Assembly: GCA_002297815.1 (NCBI GenBank)
Contig: DBKH01000103.1
Location: forward strand, 1-25,348
Source of the DNA: Bacteroidales bacterium UBA755
GTDB taxonomy: Bacteria; Bacteroidota; Bacteroidia; Bacteroidales; UBA932
Reading direction: 5' to 3'
Length of the DNA: 25,348 nucleotides
The notes under the pieces were generated by a model, which was not told the DNA's origin, made no database searches, and worked only from the letters and a program-made list of their open reading frames with translations. Shown here in pieces: positions 7,956 through 18,300 of the stretch; position 1 is the stretch's first letter; each line of letters begins with the position of its first letter. The translations under genes and the position numbers were made by a program.

Positions 7956-10900
7956 ATGCCTACTTTCAATAATAAAGAAAACAAGGTAAAGAGCAACTTC
8001 TCGACAATTAGCATCTCGCTTGCTTCACCAGAAGACATCTCTGCGAGATCCTGCGGTGAGGTTCTGAAACCGGAGACGGTCAACTACAGAACCTATAAGC
8101 CAGAAAGAGATGGACTCTTCTGCGAAAAGATCTTCGGGCCTACCAAAGACTACGAATGCTATTGCGGTAAGTACAAGAGAATCCGTTATCGTGGAATCGT
8201 CTGCGACAGGTGCGGAGTAGAAGTAACAGAGAAGAAAGTCCGCAGGGAAAGGATGGGACACATCTCCCTTACCGTTCCTGTTGCACACATCTGGTACTTC
8301 AAATCAGCTCCTAACAAGATTTCAGCCCTTCTTGGTCTGCCGGCAAAGAAGCTTGAGTCAGTGATTTACTACGAAAAATACATCGTTGTAAACCCAGGAG
8401 AAAGTGGCCTTGAGAAAATGGACCTTCTCTCCGAGGACGAGTACCTTGATGTACTCGCAAGGCTCCCAGAAAATGACAATCTCACCTTTGACGATCCTAG
8501 GAAGTTCGTTGCAAAAATGGGAGCGGAAGGCATCTACGATCTTCTCAAAGAGACAGACGTAGAGGGCTTGTCAAAAGAGCTTCGCGTTAAGATGCTCAAT
8601 GAGACATCGCAGCAAAGAAAGGCTGAGCACCTCAAGAGACTAAGCGTGGTTAAATGGTTCATGGAGTCAAGGAACATAAATCGTCCAGAATGGATGATTA
8701 TGAAAGTCATCCCTGTCATCCCACCGGATCTTCGCCCACTTGTTCCACTTGATGGAGGACGCTTCGCTACTACTGATCTTAATGACCTCTATAGAAGGGT
8801 AATCATAAGGAACAACCGTCTGAAGAAACTGATCGAGATCAAAGCACCGGAGGTAATTCTCAGAAACGAGAAGCGCATGCTTCAGGAAGCTGTTGACTCA
8901 CTGTTCGACAACTCAAAGAAGTCTAGTGCAGTGAAGAGCGAGTCCAACAGAGCTCTCAAATCACTCTCAGATTCCCTTAAAGGAAAGCAGGGTCGATTCC
9001 GTCAAAACCTTCTCGGTAAACGTGTCGATTATTCAGCACGTTCGGTAATCGTTGTCGGACCTGAATTGAACATGCATGAGTGCGGTCTGCCTAAGTTCAT
9101 GGCTGCCGAGCTCTACAAGCCATTCATCATCCGCAAACTCATCGAGAGAGGTATCGTCAAGACGGTCAAATCAGCCAAGAAGATAGTAGATAGGAAAGAT
9201 CCTGTAATTTGGGACATCCTTGAAAACGTGATGAAGGGCCATCCAGTTCTTCTCAACCGTGCACCTACTCTTCACAGGCTTGGTATTCAGGCTTTCCAGC
9301 CAAGAATGATTGAAGGGAAAGCTATCCAGCTTCACCCTCTTGCTTGTACGGCCTTCAACGCTGACTTCGATGGAGACCAGATGGCTGTCCACCTTCCACT
9401 CGGCAACGCTGCCGTGATGGAAGCGCAACTTTTGATGCTCGGTTCTCAGAATATTCTTAACCCAGCCAACGGTACTCCTATCACCGTACCTTCTCAGGAC
9501 ATGGTGCTTGGTCTGTACTACATCACCAAGATTAGACCGGGTGCTAAGGGTCAGGGAATGAATTTCTATGGACCTGAAGAGGTAATTGTAGCTTACAACG
9601 AGAAGGCAATAGACATGCATGCCGAAATTGGTGTTAGGCTGCCAGTTGACAAACAAGACCTCAGCAAAGGCTACGAAATCAAGAAGACCACAGCAGGTAG
9701 AATCATTGTCAATCAGTTCGTTCCGGAAGAAGTACCTTACGTCAATGAAGTACTCGGAAAGAAAGCCCTGCGAAAGATCATCACAGAAGTAATCAAGAGC
9801 ACAGGTGTCACTAGAACTGCACATTTCCTTGATGACATCAAGAATCTTGGTTATGATCAAGCGTTTAGGGCTGGAATCTCATTCAACCTTGGTGACGTGA
9901 TTATTCCTGCGGAAAAAGCAAGTCTCATTGAGCAGGGTTACAAACAGGTAGAAGAAGTCAAGAACAACTATGCAATGGGCTTCATCACCAACAACGAACG
10001 CTACAACAAGGTAATTGACCTTTGGACATCAATTGACAACAAGCTCACTAACATCGTTGAAAAGCAGATTTCGGCTGACCAGCAGGGATTCAATCCTGTC
10101 TATATGATGTTGGATTCTGGAGCCCGTGGTTCAACCCAGCAGATCAAACAGCTCTGTGGTATGCGTGGTCTTATGGCCAAGCCTCAGAAATCCGGAGCAG
10201 CTGGAGCGGAGATTATTGAGAACCCTATCATTTCCAACCTTAAGGAAGGAATGACGGTGCTAGAGTACTTCATCTCCACCCACGGTGCTCGTAAGGGATT
10301 GGCCGACACCGCCCTTAAGACCGCAGACGCAGGTTATCTTACCCGCCGACTCGTTGACGTGTCACACGACGTGATCATCACTGAGGAAGACTGCGGAACA
10401 CTCAGAGGACTTATCGCTACAGCGATTAAGAACAAGGATGAGATTGTAGAGTCGCTCGGTGAACGAATCCTCGGACGTACATCCGTCCATGACATATTCA
10501 ACCCTCTCACCGGTGAATTAATCATCAAAGCTGGAGAGGAAATCCGTGAGGCAACTGCCAATCTAATTGACCATCTGCCTATTGAACAGGTAGAGATTCG
10601 TTCAGTACTCACTTGCGAGTCCCGCAAGGGTGTCTGCGCAAAGTGCTACGGACGTAACCTCGCTACCAGCAGGATGGTGGAAAAGGGAGAGGTTGTTGGT
10701 GTCATCGCAGCCCAATCAATTGGTGAGCCTGGTACCCAGCTGACTCTTCGTACTTTCCACGTCGGTGGTACTGCATCTAGCACGGCTGCCGATTCCTCAA
10801 TCGTTGCTAAGTACGATGGTAAACTTGTCTTCGAGGAACTTAGGACAATCCAGAAAGTCGGTGACGACGGAGTGGCTCAGGACATTGTTGTCAGCCGTAT

Positions 10901-12206
10901 GACCGAGGTCAGCATCATTGATGAGAACACAGGAATCACCTACTCTCATTACGATGTTCCTTATGGTTCCAAATTGTACTTCAAGGACGGAGACACAATC
11001 AAGAACGGAGATCTACTTTGCGAATGGGATCCTTACAACGCAATCACGATTGTAGAATCCGCAGGTAAAGTCAAGTTTGACAACCTCACAGAAGGTGTTA
11101 CCTATCGTGAAGAGGCAGCTGATGAATTTGCTGTCAACAAGGACAAGGTCATCATCGAGTCTAGGGACAAGACAAAGAACCCTTCAATCCTCATCCTTGA
11201 CGAAGAAGGCAACCAAATCAGACAGTACAACCTGCCTGTAGGTGCTCACCTCATTGCCAACGATGGAGACAAGGTCAATGTCGGAGACGTGATCATCAAG
11301 ATTCCACGCGCTATCGGTAAGTCAAGCGACATCACGGGAGGTCTTCCAAGAGTTACCGAGCTCTTCGAGGCCAGAACACCATCAGCCCCTGCAATCCTTG
11401 CCGAAATCAACGGAGAGGTGCTCATGGGCAAGGTCAAGAGAGGTAACCGTGAGATAATCGTAAAGAACAAGTCTGGAATTGAGAAGCACTACCTCGTGCC
11501 TCTAACCAAGCAGATTCTGGTTCAGGAGAACGACTACGTCAAGGCTGGCACAAGGCTTTCAGACGGAGGAATCTCCCCTACCGACATCCTCAACATCCTC
11601 GGACCTGTCAAGGCTCAAGACTACATTGTCAATGAGGTTCAGGCTGTCTATCGTCTGCAAGGTGTGAAGATCAACGACAAGCACTTTGAGATTATCGTCC
11701 GCCAGATGATGCGCAAGGTTCAGATCACCAATCCTGGCGACACTGAATTCCTGCAGGAAGAGCTGGTTGACAAATGGGATTTCATGGACGCCAACGACAA
11801 CATATTCGGAAAATATTTTGTCCTTGACGCTGGAGATTCCCAGAAGTACATGCAGGGCGACATCATTGATGCCCGCGACATGAGGAATGAAAACTCATCC
11901 CTCGAAAGGCAGAACAGAAAGTTGATGTCTGTCCGCGAGGCCAATCCTGCCACCGCGAAGCTTGTACTACAAGGTATCACAAGAGCTGCCCTCAGAACCA
12001 ACAGCTTCATCTCAGCTGCATCATTCCAGGAGACAACCAAGGTACTCAGCGAGGCAGCCATCAGGGCACGCGTCGATCACCTTGAGGGTCTTAAGGAAAA
12101 TGTCATCTGCGGACACCTCATCCCAGCAGGTACTGGCCAAAAGGAGTTCCAAGACATCATCGTTGGTCGCAAGGATGAGTACGAACAGGAAATGAACGAA
12201 CTCTAA
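7956..12206 (+). CDS. rpoC: DNA-directed RNA polymerase subunit beta'
   Basis: Subunit carrying the catalytic Mg2+ aspartates, here NADFDGDQMAVH with D470, D472 and D474 counted from ATG 7956. The N-terminal zinc site (CYCGKYKRIRYRGIVCDRCG) and the second zinc site (EEDCGTL plus CESRKGVCAKC) are intact. The length of 1416 residues matches Bacteroidetes. An in-frame TTG at 7941 would add five residues, but ATG 7956 (MPTFNNKENKVKSNF) fits the family's short N-terminus better. The end is followed by a clear terminator, so the secE-to-rpoC block closes here. Confidence 0.97.
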   Translation: MPTFNNKENKVKSNFSTISISLASPEDISARSCGEVLKPETVNYRTYKPERDGLFCEKIFGPTKDYECYCGKYKRIRYRGIVCDRCGVEVTEKKVRRERMGHISLTVPVAHIWYFKSAPNKISALLGLPAKKLESVIYYEKYIVVNPGESGLEKMDLLSEDEYLDVLARLPENDNLTFDDPRKFVAKMGAEGIYDLLKETDVEGLSKELRVKMLNETSQQRKAEHLKRLSVVKWFMESRNINRPEWMIMKVIPVIPPDLRPLVPLDGGRFATTDLNDLYRRVIIRNNRLKKLIEIKAPEVILRNEKRMLQEAVDSLFDNSKKSSAVKSESNRALKSLSDSLKGKQGRFRQNLLGKRVDYSARSVIVVGPELNMHECGLPKFMAAELYKPFIIRKLIERGIVKTVKSAKKIVDRKDPVIWDILENVMKGHPVLLNRAPTLHRLGIQAFQPRMIEGKAIQLHPLACTAFNADFDGDQMAVHLPLGNAAVMEAQLLMLGSQNILNPANGTPITVPSQDMVLGLYYITKIRPGAKGQGMNFYGPEEVIVAYNEKAIDMHAEIGVRLPVDKQDLSKGYEIKKTTAGRIIVNQFVPEEVPYVNEVLGKKALRKIITEVIKSTGVTRTAHFLDDIKNLGYDQAFRAGISFNLGDVIIPAEKASLIEQGYKQVEEVKNNYAMGFITNNERYNKVIDLWTSIDNKLTNIVEKQISADQQGFNPVYMMLDSGARGSTQQIKQLCGMRGLMAKPQKSGAAGAEIIENPIISNLKEGMTVLEYFISTHGARKGLADTALKTADAGYLTRRLVDVSHDVIITEEDCGTLRGLIATAIKNKDEIVESLGERILGRTSVHDIFNPLTGELIIKAGEEIREATANLIDHLPIEQVEIRSVLTCESRKGVCAKCYGRNLATSRMVEKGEVVGVIAAQSIGEPGTQLTLRTFHVGGTASSTAADSSIVAKYDGKLVFEELRTIQKVGDDGVAQDIVVSRMTEVSIIDENTGITYSHYDVPYGSKLYFKDGDTIKNGDLLCEWDPYNAITIVESAGKVKFDNLTEGVTYREEAADEFAVNKDKVIIESRDKTKNPSILILDEEGNQIRQYNLPVGAHLIANDGDKVNVGDVIIKIPRAIGKSSDITGGLPRVTELFEARTPSAPAILAEINGEVLMGKVKRGNREIIVKNKSGIEKHYLVPLTKQILVQENDYVKAGTRLSDGGISPTDILNILGPVKAQDYIVNEVQAVYRLQGVKINDKHFEIIVRQMMRKVQITNPGDTEFLQEELVDKWDFMDANDNIFGKYFVLDAGDSQKYMQGDIIDARDMRNENSSLERQNRKLMSVREANPATAKLVLQGITRAALRTNSFISAASFQETTKVLSEAAIRARVDHLEGLKENVICGHLIPAGTGQKEFQDIIVGRKDEYEQEMNEL

Positions 12207-12229
12207 CAGAGTTTATTCAATGAATATGA

Positions 12230-12268
12230 AATATCCGGCTGAAGATTAAATTCTCAGTCGGATATTTT
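12230..12268 (+). terminator. Rho-independent terminator after rpoC
   Basis: Arms AATATCCGGCTGA (12230-12242) and TCAGTCGGATATT (12254-12266) form a 13-bp stem with one G-U pair and an 11-base loop. It ends in TTTTAATTT. It lies 24 bases after the rpoC stop and directly before the promoter of the RHS locus, separating the two transcription units. Confidence 0.8.
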
Positions 12269-12277
12269 AATTTATAT

Positions 12278-12308
12278 TTTGAAAATCTCGCTTTAACTCC
12301 TATCTTTG
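12278..12308 (+). promoter_or_regulatory. Bacteroidetes-type promoter of the RHS locus
   Basis: TTTG at 12278-12281, a spacer of 19 bases, then TATCTTTG at 12301-12308. This matches the established Bacteroides consensus TTTG-N19-TAnnTTTG exactly. Transcription would start near 12314, about 20 bases before ATG 12333, which also rules out the in-frame TTG at 12306 as a start codon because it lies in the -7 element. Confidence 0.8.
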
Positions 12309-12332
12309 GCCAAACCATATAATTGTCTAAAT

Positions 12333-15300
12333 ATGAAAAACCTATCGAAATCATTCGTCATTGTCCTGCTGGCGTTGCATCTGCCGGTCATTGTGTGGGG
12401 CCAGATGCGGATAGGCGAGGAGCCGTCCCGTCCTTCAACAGACGCTTGGGAGACCGTAAAGTACGGTGAGTTTTCTCCATCGCTATACACTGGGACCGTG
12501 GGTGTGTCCATTCCCTTTTACACCTATGAAGACCCCGATTTCACGCTTCCAGTTTCCCTTGATTACGCCTCAAACGGATGCGTGGCGAACGAGCGTGCCG
12601 GGATTCTCGGCCATGGTTGGACGCTTGGAGTGGGTGGAGTGATAACAAGAGAGATACGTGGGATACCGGACAATGTCGATGAAACATACATTCACCATGG
12701 CTTCTATTCCACTTATTTATTAGCATCTAGGCCAGCAGGGCGTGTGCTACACATGGATCACATTCAGTTGCAACCCAACGTAGCTGGCTTTAACTATGGC
12801 CGGGAGACTGTTTATAATCCTGGAGTGGTGTATATGGATCTTAGCAATCCAAACAATGGACAGTACTATGATGCTGAGCCTGACATTTACCATTTCTCTA
12901 TACCGGGTTACAGTGGAGCCTTTCACCTTGCTTCCGGAGAGCGTGTCATCCTGCATGATACAGAAGGGAATCCGGCAGACATTCGGGTTGAAATTGACAT
13001 GAAGACCAGCGCCACAACACCGATAAACACTCCAACTGGAGTAAGCGATTACCGTTCCTCGGACAGATTCATCAGTTTCACCATAACCACTCCAAATGGG
13101 TACAAATATCGGTTCAACGGTGCCACAGACAATGATGGACACTCTCCTGAGAACAATGGCAGTAATTTGGATTTAACCAGCAGTTCATGGGGTTCAGGGT
13201 CCCCACAGATGATAACAGCTTGGAGACTGAGTTCAATCACTGCGCCCAACGGTCGGGAAGTTAATTTTAGATATTCAAGAAACCGTACAGAGCGACTTGC
13301 TAGGCCGTCATGCTACGAGGCTTCAGAGAGTGCACTTAATGGTAAAGGGATGGTGTTCCTTGAATCCAGTGCTGCCGGTACCTCATATTCAGAAATCAGC
13401 TCCGCACTTCTTGATTCTGTGGTAATTGACGGAGGTTCGACAATCTCATTTGTCTATGGGGCGGGATCTAGCTACGGTGACGTGGTGATGAAGAGCCTTG
13501 ACGAGGGCACTAGGCTAGAGGGGATATCTGTGACGTACAAAGGCCGGACCATCCGTTCGTGTTCACTGTCGTACACCGCCAACGGGGCGTATCTAGCCTC
13601 AGTTTCCAAATCCGGAGAGGGCACGTTTCGGTTCAACTATGCCGGCACTAACTACCCTGTCATAGGTACAGAGTCAGTAGATCACTGGGGCTACTACAAT
13701 GGCAGGACTTCCACAGGATCATCTTCTTTCCTTGACATCACTGTGACCGACACAAGCTCTTTCACAGAGACCATCAATCCGAACAATAGCCGCGAGCCGG
13801 ATGCATCCAAGGCGATAATTGGACTTCTTTCCAGTGTGACATACCCAACAGGAGGATGGACGATTTTTAACTATGAACCTCACGACTATTCCAAAGCCGT
13901 AGCGAGGGAAGCATGGAACGACTTCTCGCCAGTTCTGAAAGACAGTATTGGCGTGGCAGGTGGATTAAGGCTCAAAAGGATGACTCATTTTGATACCAAT
14001 GGTGACACTCTTGCATCAAAGAGGTATGAATATGCGCTCACGGCAGGCTTGTCCTCCGGAATACTGACATATATTCCTAGGTATAAGGTCGTATATGATG
14101 CTTATGGATATGCTCCATGCAAGTGGGAAGAGTTCGGCCAAACATACATGCAACCGATTCTAGGGCCTATCCATGGCTACACGCGCTCAAACAATCTCAC
14201 CACATATTCTTCAACTCACATCGAGTATGCATTGGTAACGGAGATAGGGCGTGATGGCGGCAGAACAGTATATCAATTCCGTACTAGCGAAGATGTCGGC
14301 TGCATGGACTTCATGCCATGGACAGAACCAGAATATGATGATTACATCGAATATCCATATCCTAGTTTAGGGGCTGCGGCAGCCATTGTGGCTCCATCAG
14401 TGTCGCTGCAATCCATGCGTGGCCGTCTAAAGTCCAAGAAGATGTATTCGCATGCAGTCACATCTCCAGTGTTCACTGAGACTAAATTGTGGGAGGATGT
14501 GCAGGGAATTTACGACACGGTGTATTGTCGCCTTGTGCATTCATGCGCCAAAACTATGGTGAACACGGGCTTAGCTCGTCTATCTGGTACAGAGACATCC
14601 GTGTCCGGAACGAATGGCTCTCCCGTTACGGGAAAGATTAGCTACACCTACAACGCGCATGGACAGAAAGCCTCGGAGTCCACACTTGATAGTCGTGGTC
14701 ACTGGATGATCACAAGATACACCTATGTGACGGACTCCGCGTCTGACACGATTGAGGAGATGATGGTTGATGCGAATGTCATTGCCCGTCCGAAGGCAGA
14801 AAGTCTTTGGGACGGAGCTGAGGAACTGTCCAGAAGGACATTCTCTTTCTGTCTTCCGTCTTCCTCGAACCCGTCCCTCTTTCGTATTGCTTCAATAACG
14901 GAGACAGATGCACGCTCGGAACGAGGAATTACGACATATTACCGCTACGATAGTCTTGGTCGTCTTGTGGAGAGGACAGATCCCTATGGGATAAAGACAG
15001 TCTATGTGTGGGGCTACGGAGGGATGCACCTTGTTGCTGAAATCACGAACTGTGGGCTTGATGATGTGAGGGACATTCCTGGACTCAGGAATATTCACAC
15101 CGACCCACTGCCTGGTGGATTGGGAAATATTGACCAGACACTTCGTGCGAATGTTTCCGGAGACGCGGAGGTCTCCTCTTGGGATTACCTGCCTCTTGTT
15201 GGAATGATCAAGGCCACTGATCCGTCAGGCCGCTCTGTCTCCTATGAGTACAACGGAACCGGCAAACTGAAGGGCATGCGTGACGATCTCGGAAGGCTGA

Positions 15301-15338
15301 CGGATGCCTACCTTTACTCAACGGACAATAAAAGATAG
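12333..15338 (+). CDS. Exported RHS/YD-repeat protein, N-terminal partner
   Basis: A 1001-residue exported protein. Residues 1-23 are a Sec signal peptide (MKNLSKSF, hydrophobic VIVLLALHLPVIVW, then G/Q). The N-terminal part has the Bacteroidetes RHS-family opening SPSLYTGTVGVSIPFYTYED and GILGHGWTLGVGGVITR. From about residue 767 it has YD repeats, for example YYRYDSLGRLVERTDPYG and SYEYNGTGKLKGMRDDLGRL. There is no RHS core or toxin tip; it ends in the middle of the repeat pattern, 8 bases before a second RHS gene. Known YD-repeat proteins build a hollow shell that encloses a toxin. Here the shell may be split over two polypeptides, as in TcB and TcC of insecticidal toxin complexes (inference). 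It has its own consensus promoter. Function of this particular family is not established. Confidence 0.85.
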   Translation: MKNLSKSFVIVLLALHLPVIVWGQMRIGEEPSRPSTDAWETVKYGEFSPSLYTGTVGVSIPFYTYEDPDFTLPVSLDYASNGCVANERAGILGHGWTLGVGGVITREIRGIPDNVDETYIHHGFYSTYLLASRPAGRVLHMDHIQLQPNVAGFNYGRETVYNPGVVYMDLSNPNNGQYYDAEPDIYHFSIPGYSGAFHLASGERVILHDTEGNPADIRVEIDMKTSATTPINTPTGVSDYRSSDRFISFTITTPNGYKYRFNGATDNDGHSPENNGSNLDLTSSSWGSGSPQMITAWRLSSITAPNGREVNFRYSRNRTERLARPSCYEASESALNGKGMVFLESSAAGTSYSEISSALLDSVVIDGGSTISFVYGAGSSYGDVVMKSLDEGTRLEGISVTYKGRTIRSCSLSYTANGAYLASVSKSGEGTFRFNYAGTNYPVIGTESVDHWGYYNGRTSTGSSSFLDITVTDTSSFTETINPNNSREPDASKAIIGLLSSVTYPTGGWTIFNYEPHDYSKAVAREAWNDFSPVLKDSIGVAGGLRLKRMTHFDTNGDTLASKRYEYALTAGLSSGILTYIPRYKVVYDAYGYAPCKWEEFGQTYMQPILGPIHGYTRSNNLTTYSSTHIEYALVTEIGRDGGRTVYQFRTSEDVGCMDFMPWTEPEYDDYIEYPYPSLGAAAAIVAPSVSLQSMRGRLKSKKMYSHAVTSPVFTETKLWEDVQGIYDTVYCRLVHSCAKTMVNTGLARLSGTETSVSGTNGSPVTGKISYTYNAHGQKASESTLDSRGHWMITRYTYVTDSASDTIEEMMVDANVIARPKAESLWDGAEELSRRTFSFCLPSSSNPSLFRIASITETDARSERGITTYYRYDSLGRLVERTDPYGIKTVYVWGYGGMHLVAEITNCGLDDVRDIPGLRNIHTDPLPGGLGNIDQTLRANVSGDAEVSSWDYLPLVGMIKATDPSGRSVSYEYNGTGKLKGMRDDLGRLTDAYLYSTDNKR

Positions 15339-15343
15339 GAGGG
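15337..15343 (+). promoter_or_regulatory. Strong Shine-Dalgarno site before the second RHS gene
   Basis: AGGAGGG lies 3 bases before ATG 15347 and overlaps the TAG stop (15336-15338) of the upstream RHS gene. Bacteroidetes genes usually lack such sites and the other genes in this window show none, so this one stands out. It suggests translational coupling of the two RHS proteins or a foreign origin. Confidence 0.6.
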
Positions 15344-15346
15344 ACT

Positions 15347-18300
15347 ATGGAAAAGATAATTCACACAATCCAGGCTTTGCTCTCTATATTTGCGTTCCTG
15401 ACATCATCGGCATTCAGTGCCAGATGCCAGACAGGGCAGATAAGTGTTTATCCAACTGTCATTGAATGGTCCGCTGGCGACATGTCTCCTCAAGAGGTTC
15501 GCGTGACAACAAACGGCACGTGGGTGTGCGACAGTCTTGAGGTTGGAGGATGGCTTAGGCTCAACGGGACAACTGGCTTTGGTACAACTACGGTGACCTT
15601 GACCCCATTCCGAGCCAATACGTCTGAGGATGACTGGGTAGATGAGGTGGAGTTTAGGTGCGATGGGTCTGACATCTCAGCCTCCTTGACAGTCATCCGT
15701 CGTGGCAGGGTATATTCCGTGACAACGGACAAGAATACTTTGAGATGGGAGACCGATGAGACGAGTGCGAAGACCTTGCGTGTGACGGCTGACTCAGACT
15801 GGACTGTCAATGTCACTGGCTCGGATTTCTCCGTGATACCGACATCTGGCTCAGGGAACGGGACTTTGACCGTGACACCAAACGGAATTAACAATGGCCC
15901 GAGTGAACGCTCCGCAGAGATCATTGTCATTAACCACAGGGCACGAGCTTCTGTGCTTTTAAGTCAGGCCGTGTCTGAAGAAAGAATCGCAATAGATGGT
16001 AACTGGATGCTGCATAGGACATACACAAAGGGTGACGGGGCTACATATATCCAAGACATCACCTTTTACAATGGACTCGGCTATCCAGAACAGATTGTTC
16101 AGGTCGGAGCGTCACCCGACCGTGGCAGGAACATGGTGACTCCGGTGGTCTATGACCGCATGATGCGCCCTGATGCCAAAGAGTACCTTCCATATGTGTC
16201 ATCGTCAACGAGTGCGGAGGAGGAGTCCATCGGAGGAGTCTTGTCCAATCAGAAAAATTTCTACAGCAGTCTTTATCAACGAGACGGTCTTTATGCTTTC
16301 ACTGAAACCGAATACGAGCCGTCTCCGTTGGGACGTCCAAAGAAAATGTGGCACGCTGGTGCCGTATTCCGCGACAGCCTACGATTCTCCACAGTGAGCC
16401 ATGGAGGCAACACCTCCAGTGAGGTGCGTTTGCTTGAGGTTGGGATAGATGGATCTCTTAACATAGGTGGCTACTATCAGCCTGGGACGCTTTATCGTGA
16501 GTCAATCACAGACGAGGATGGGCGCGTGACGGTGATTTTCAAGGACAGGCTTGATAGGGTGGTTATGGTTAGACGCATGGACGATGACATTTCCTCTGAC
16601 ACCTATCAGGTGTATGACCCATGGGGCAACACAGCATGGGTGCTACAACCGGAAGGAAGCGCTGCCCTCCCGAATGGGAACGCTGTCTGGACAGTTCCTG
16701 CGGACAATGACGTAAATGGTACTCTCGCTGCAAGGTTCTGCTTTGTCAAGATTTATGACGGCCTTGGCAGATGTCTGTCCTCGAAGGTACCGGGAAGAGC
16801 AGTAGAACATTATGTCTATGACCGTAACGGGCATGTCGTGATGAGACAGGACGGGAATATGCGAGAAAACGGTGGATGGTGGATGACGTATTCCCACGAC
16901 AATCACGGGCGTGAAACATCAAGAGGGCTGATAAGATCCGAATCATATTCCGGAGAATCTGGGAGACTTCACTGGCAGGAGGTGTACGATGGCATATCCT
17001 CTTCAAATTCGTCTGTGACGCCCCAACCTGACTCTCTCATTGCTGAGACGATTTACAGCAGTCTTTTATTCGACATAAGATACGTCCATCCAGCCTCTGT
17101 TACTAACACAGAGGATTATTCACGAATTAATGGGTTTAGGACCTACGAACGTGTCAGAGAACTAGGTGAGTCCATTGGGGAACTTGGCGGATGGGTGGAA
17201 CGCTCGTTTTATTATGATTCCCTCGGACGTCATGTCCAAACTCTAGAGATGAATGATGATTGGAGCCAGCCTTCATCCTACCTCATGTCGTATGATTTCC
17301 AAGGGAAGGTACTCTCATCTGAAGAGAGACACTGGTACTCCTCCAATGACAGCGAGGATGCTTTGGTCTCGGCATTTAACTATGATGATCGTGGAAGGCT
17401 TCTCAGCGAGTCACATTCATTGAACGACTGTACTTTTGGGGGAATATCCTACACCTACGATGCTCTTGGGCGATTGGCCGGGAAGACATTCGGTTCTGGG
17501 TCTTCCACCGTAGCAGAGACTCTTACCTATGACATCAGAGGTTGGTTGACTGGGAAGACTGGGAACGTCTTCAGCGAGTCGCTTAGGTACACCTTCCCAC
17601 AGAGACAAGGAACCGCCCCGTGCTTCACAGGCAGCATCTCCGAGTGGGGCTGGAGCAACGGCAGCGGTAACGAGGCCTATGCCTTCTCGTATGACAGTTT
17701 CGGCAGGCTTACGGACTCTAGGCTATTTGTCGGCAACGCGACAGCTAGCTTAGACTCCTTCAGCGAGCGTGGCATCGCCTATGACCGCAACGGCAACATC
17801 CTGTCGATGACACGTCTCATGGACGCATCCACCGTCCCTGAGTCTTTATCTTTTTCCTACGAGGGTAACCGTCTGGCTGCGGTCTCCGGATCCGGTTCAT
17901 ACGCTCACGATGTATCCGGCAACCTCACCCATGACGGTCTCAACAATCTAGACATCTCGTACGACATGCTCGGAAAGACATCGTCTGTCCGGAAGGACGG
18001 CATCATTCTGGGCAGCTATGCATTCCTCTCGGACGGAACAAAACGCGCTGCACTGAAGTCGAATGGTACCGGCTATGTCTATGCCGGTTCGATGGTGTAC
18101 ACCCGTGCCGCATCCGGTTCCCTGTCTTTGGATTGCGTCCTGACCGAAAGTGGACGGCTCTCTGTGAACTATGGTGCAGACGGTAGCACGTCATACCGCC
18201 CTCTGATCCACGTCACCGATCATCTCGGCAGCGTCCGTGCAGTTGTAGACGCATCTACCGGAACAGTCATTGAGCGCAACGACTACCTCCCGTTCGGTAT

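Noticed and set aside
9171..9860. 229-codon open frame antisense to rpoC
   Set aside because: It lies wholly within the conserved rpoC coding region, shows no recognisable protein pattern, and is explained by the codon bias of the sense gene. The 5793-6350 antisense frame in rpoB is rejected for the same reason.
12306..12332. In-frame TTG start giving a longer first RHS protein
   Set aside because: The TTG lies inside the -7 promoter element TATCTTTG, upstream of the expected transcription start, and would put nine extra residues before a clear signal peptide.
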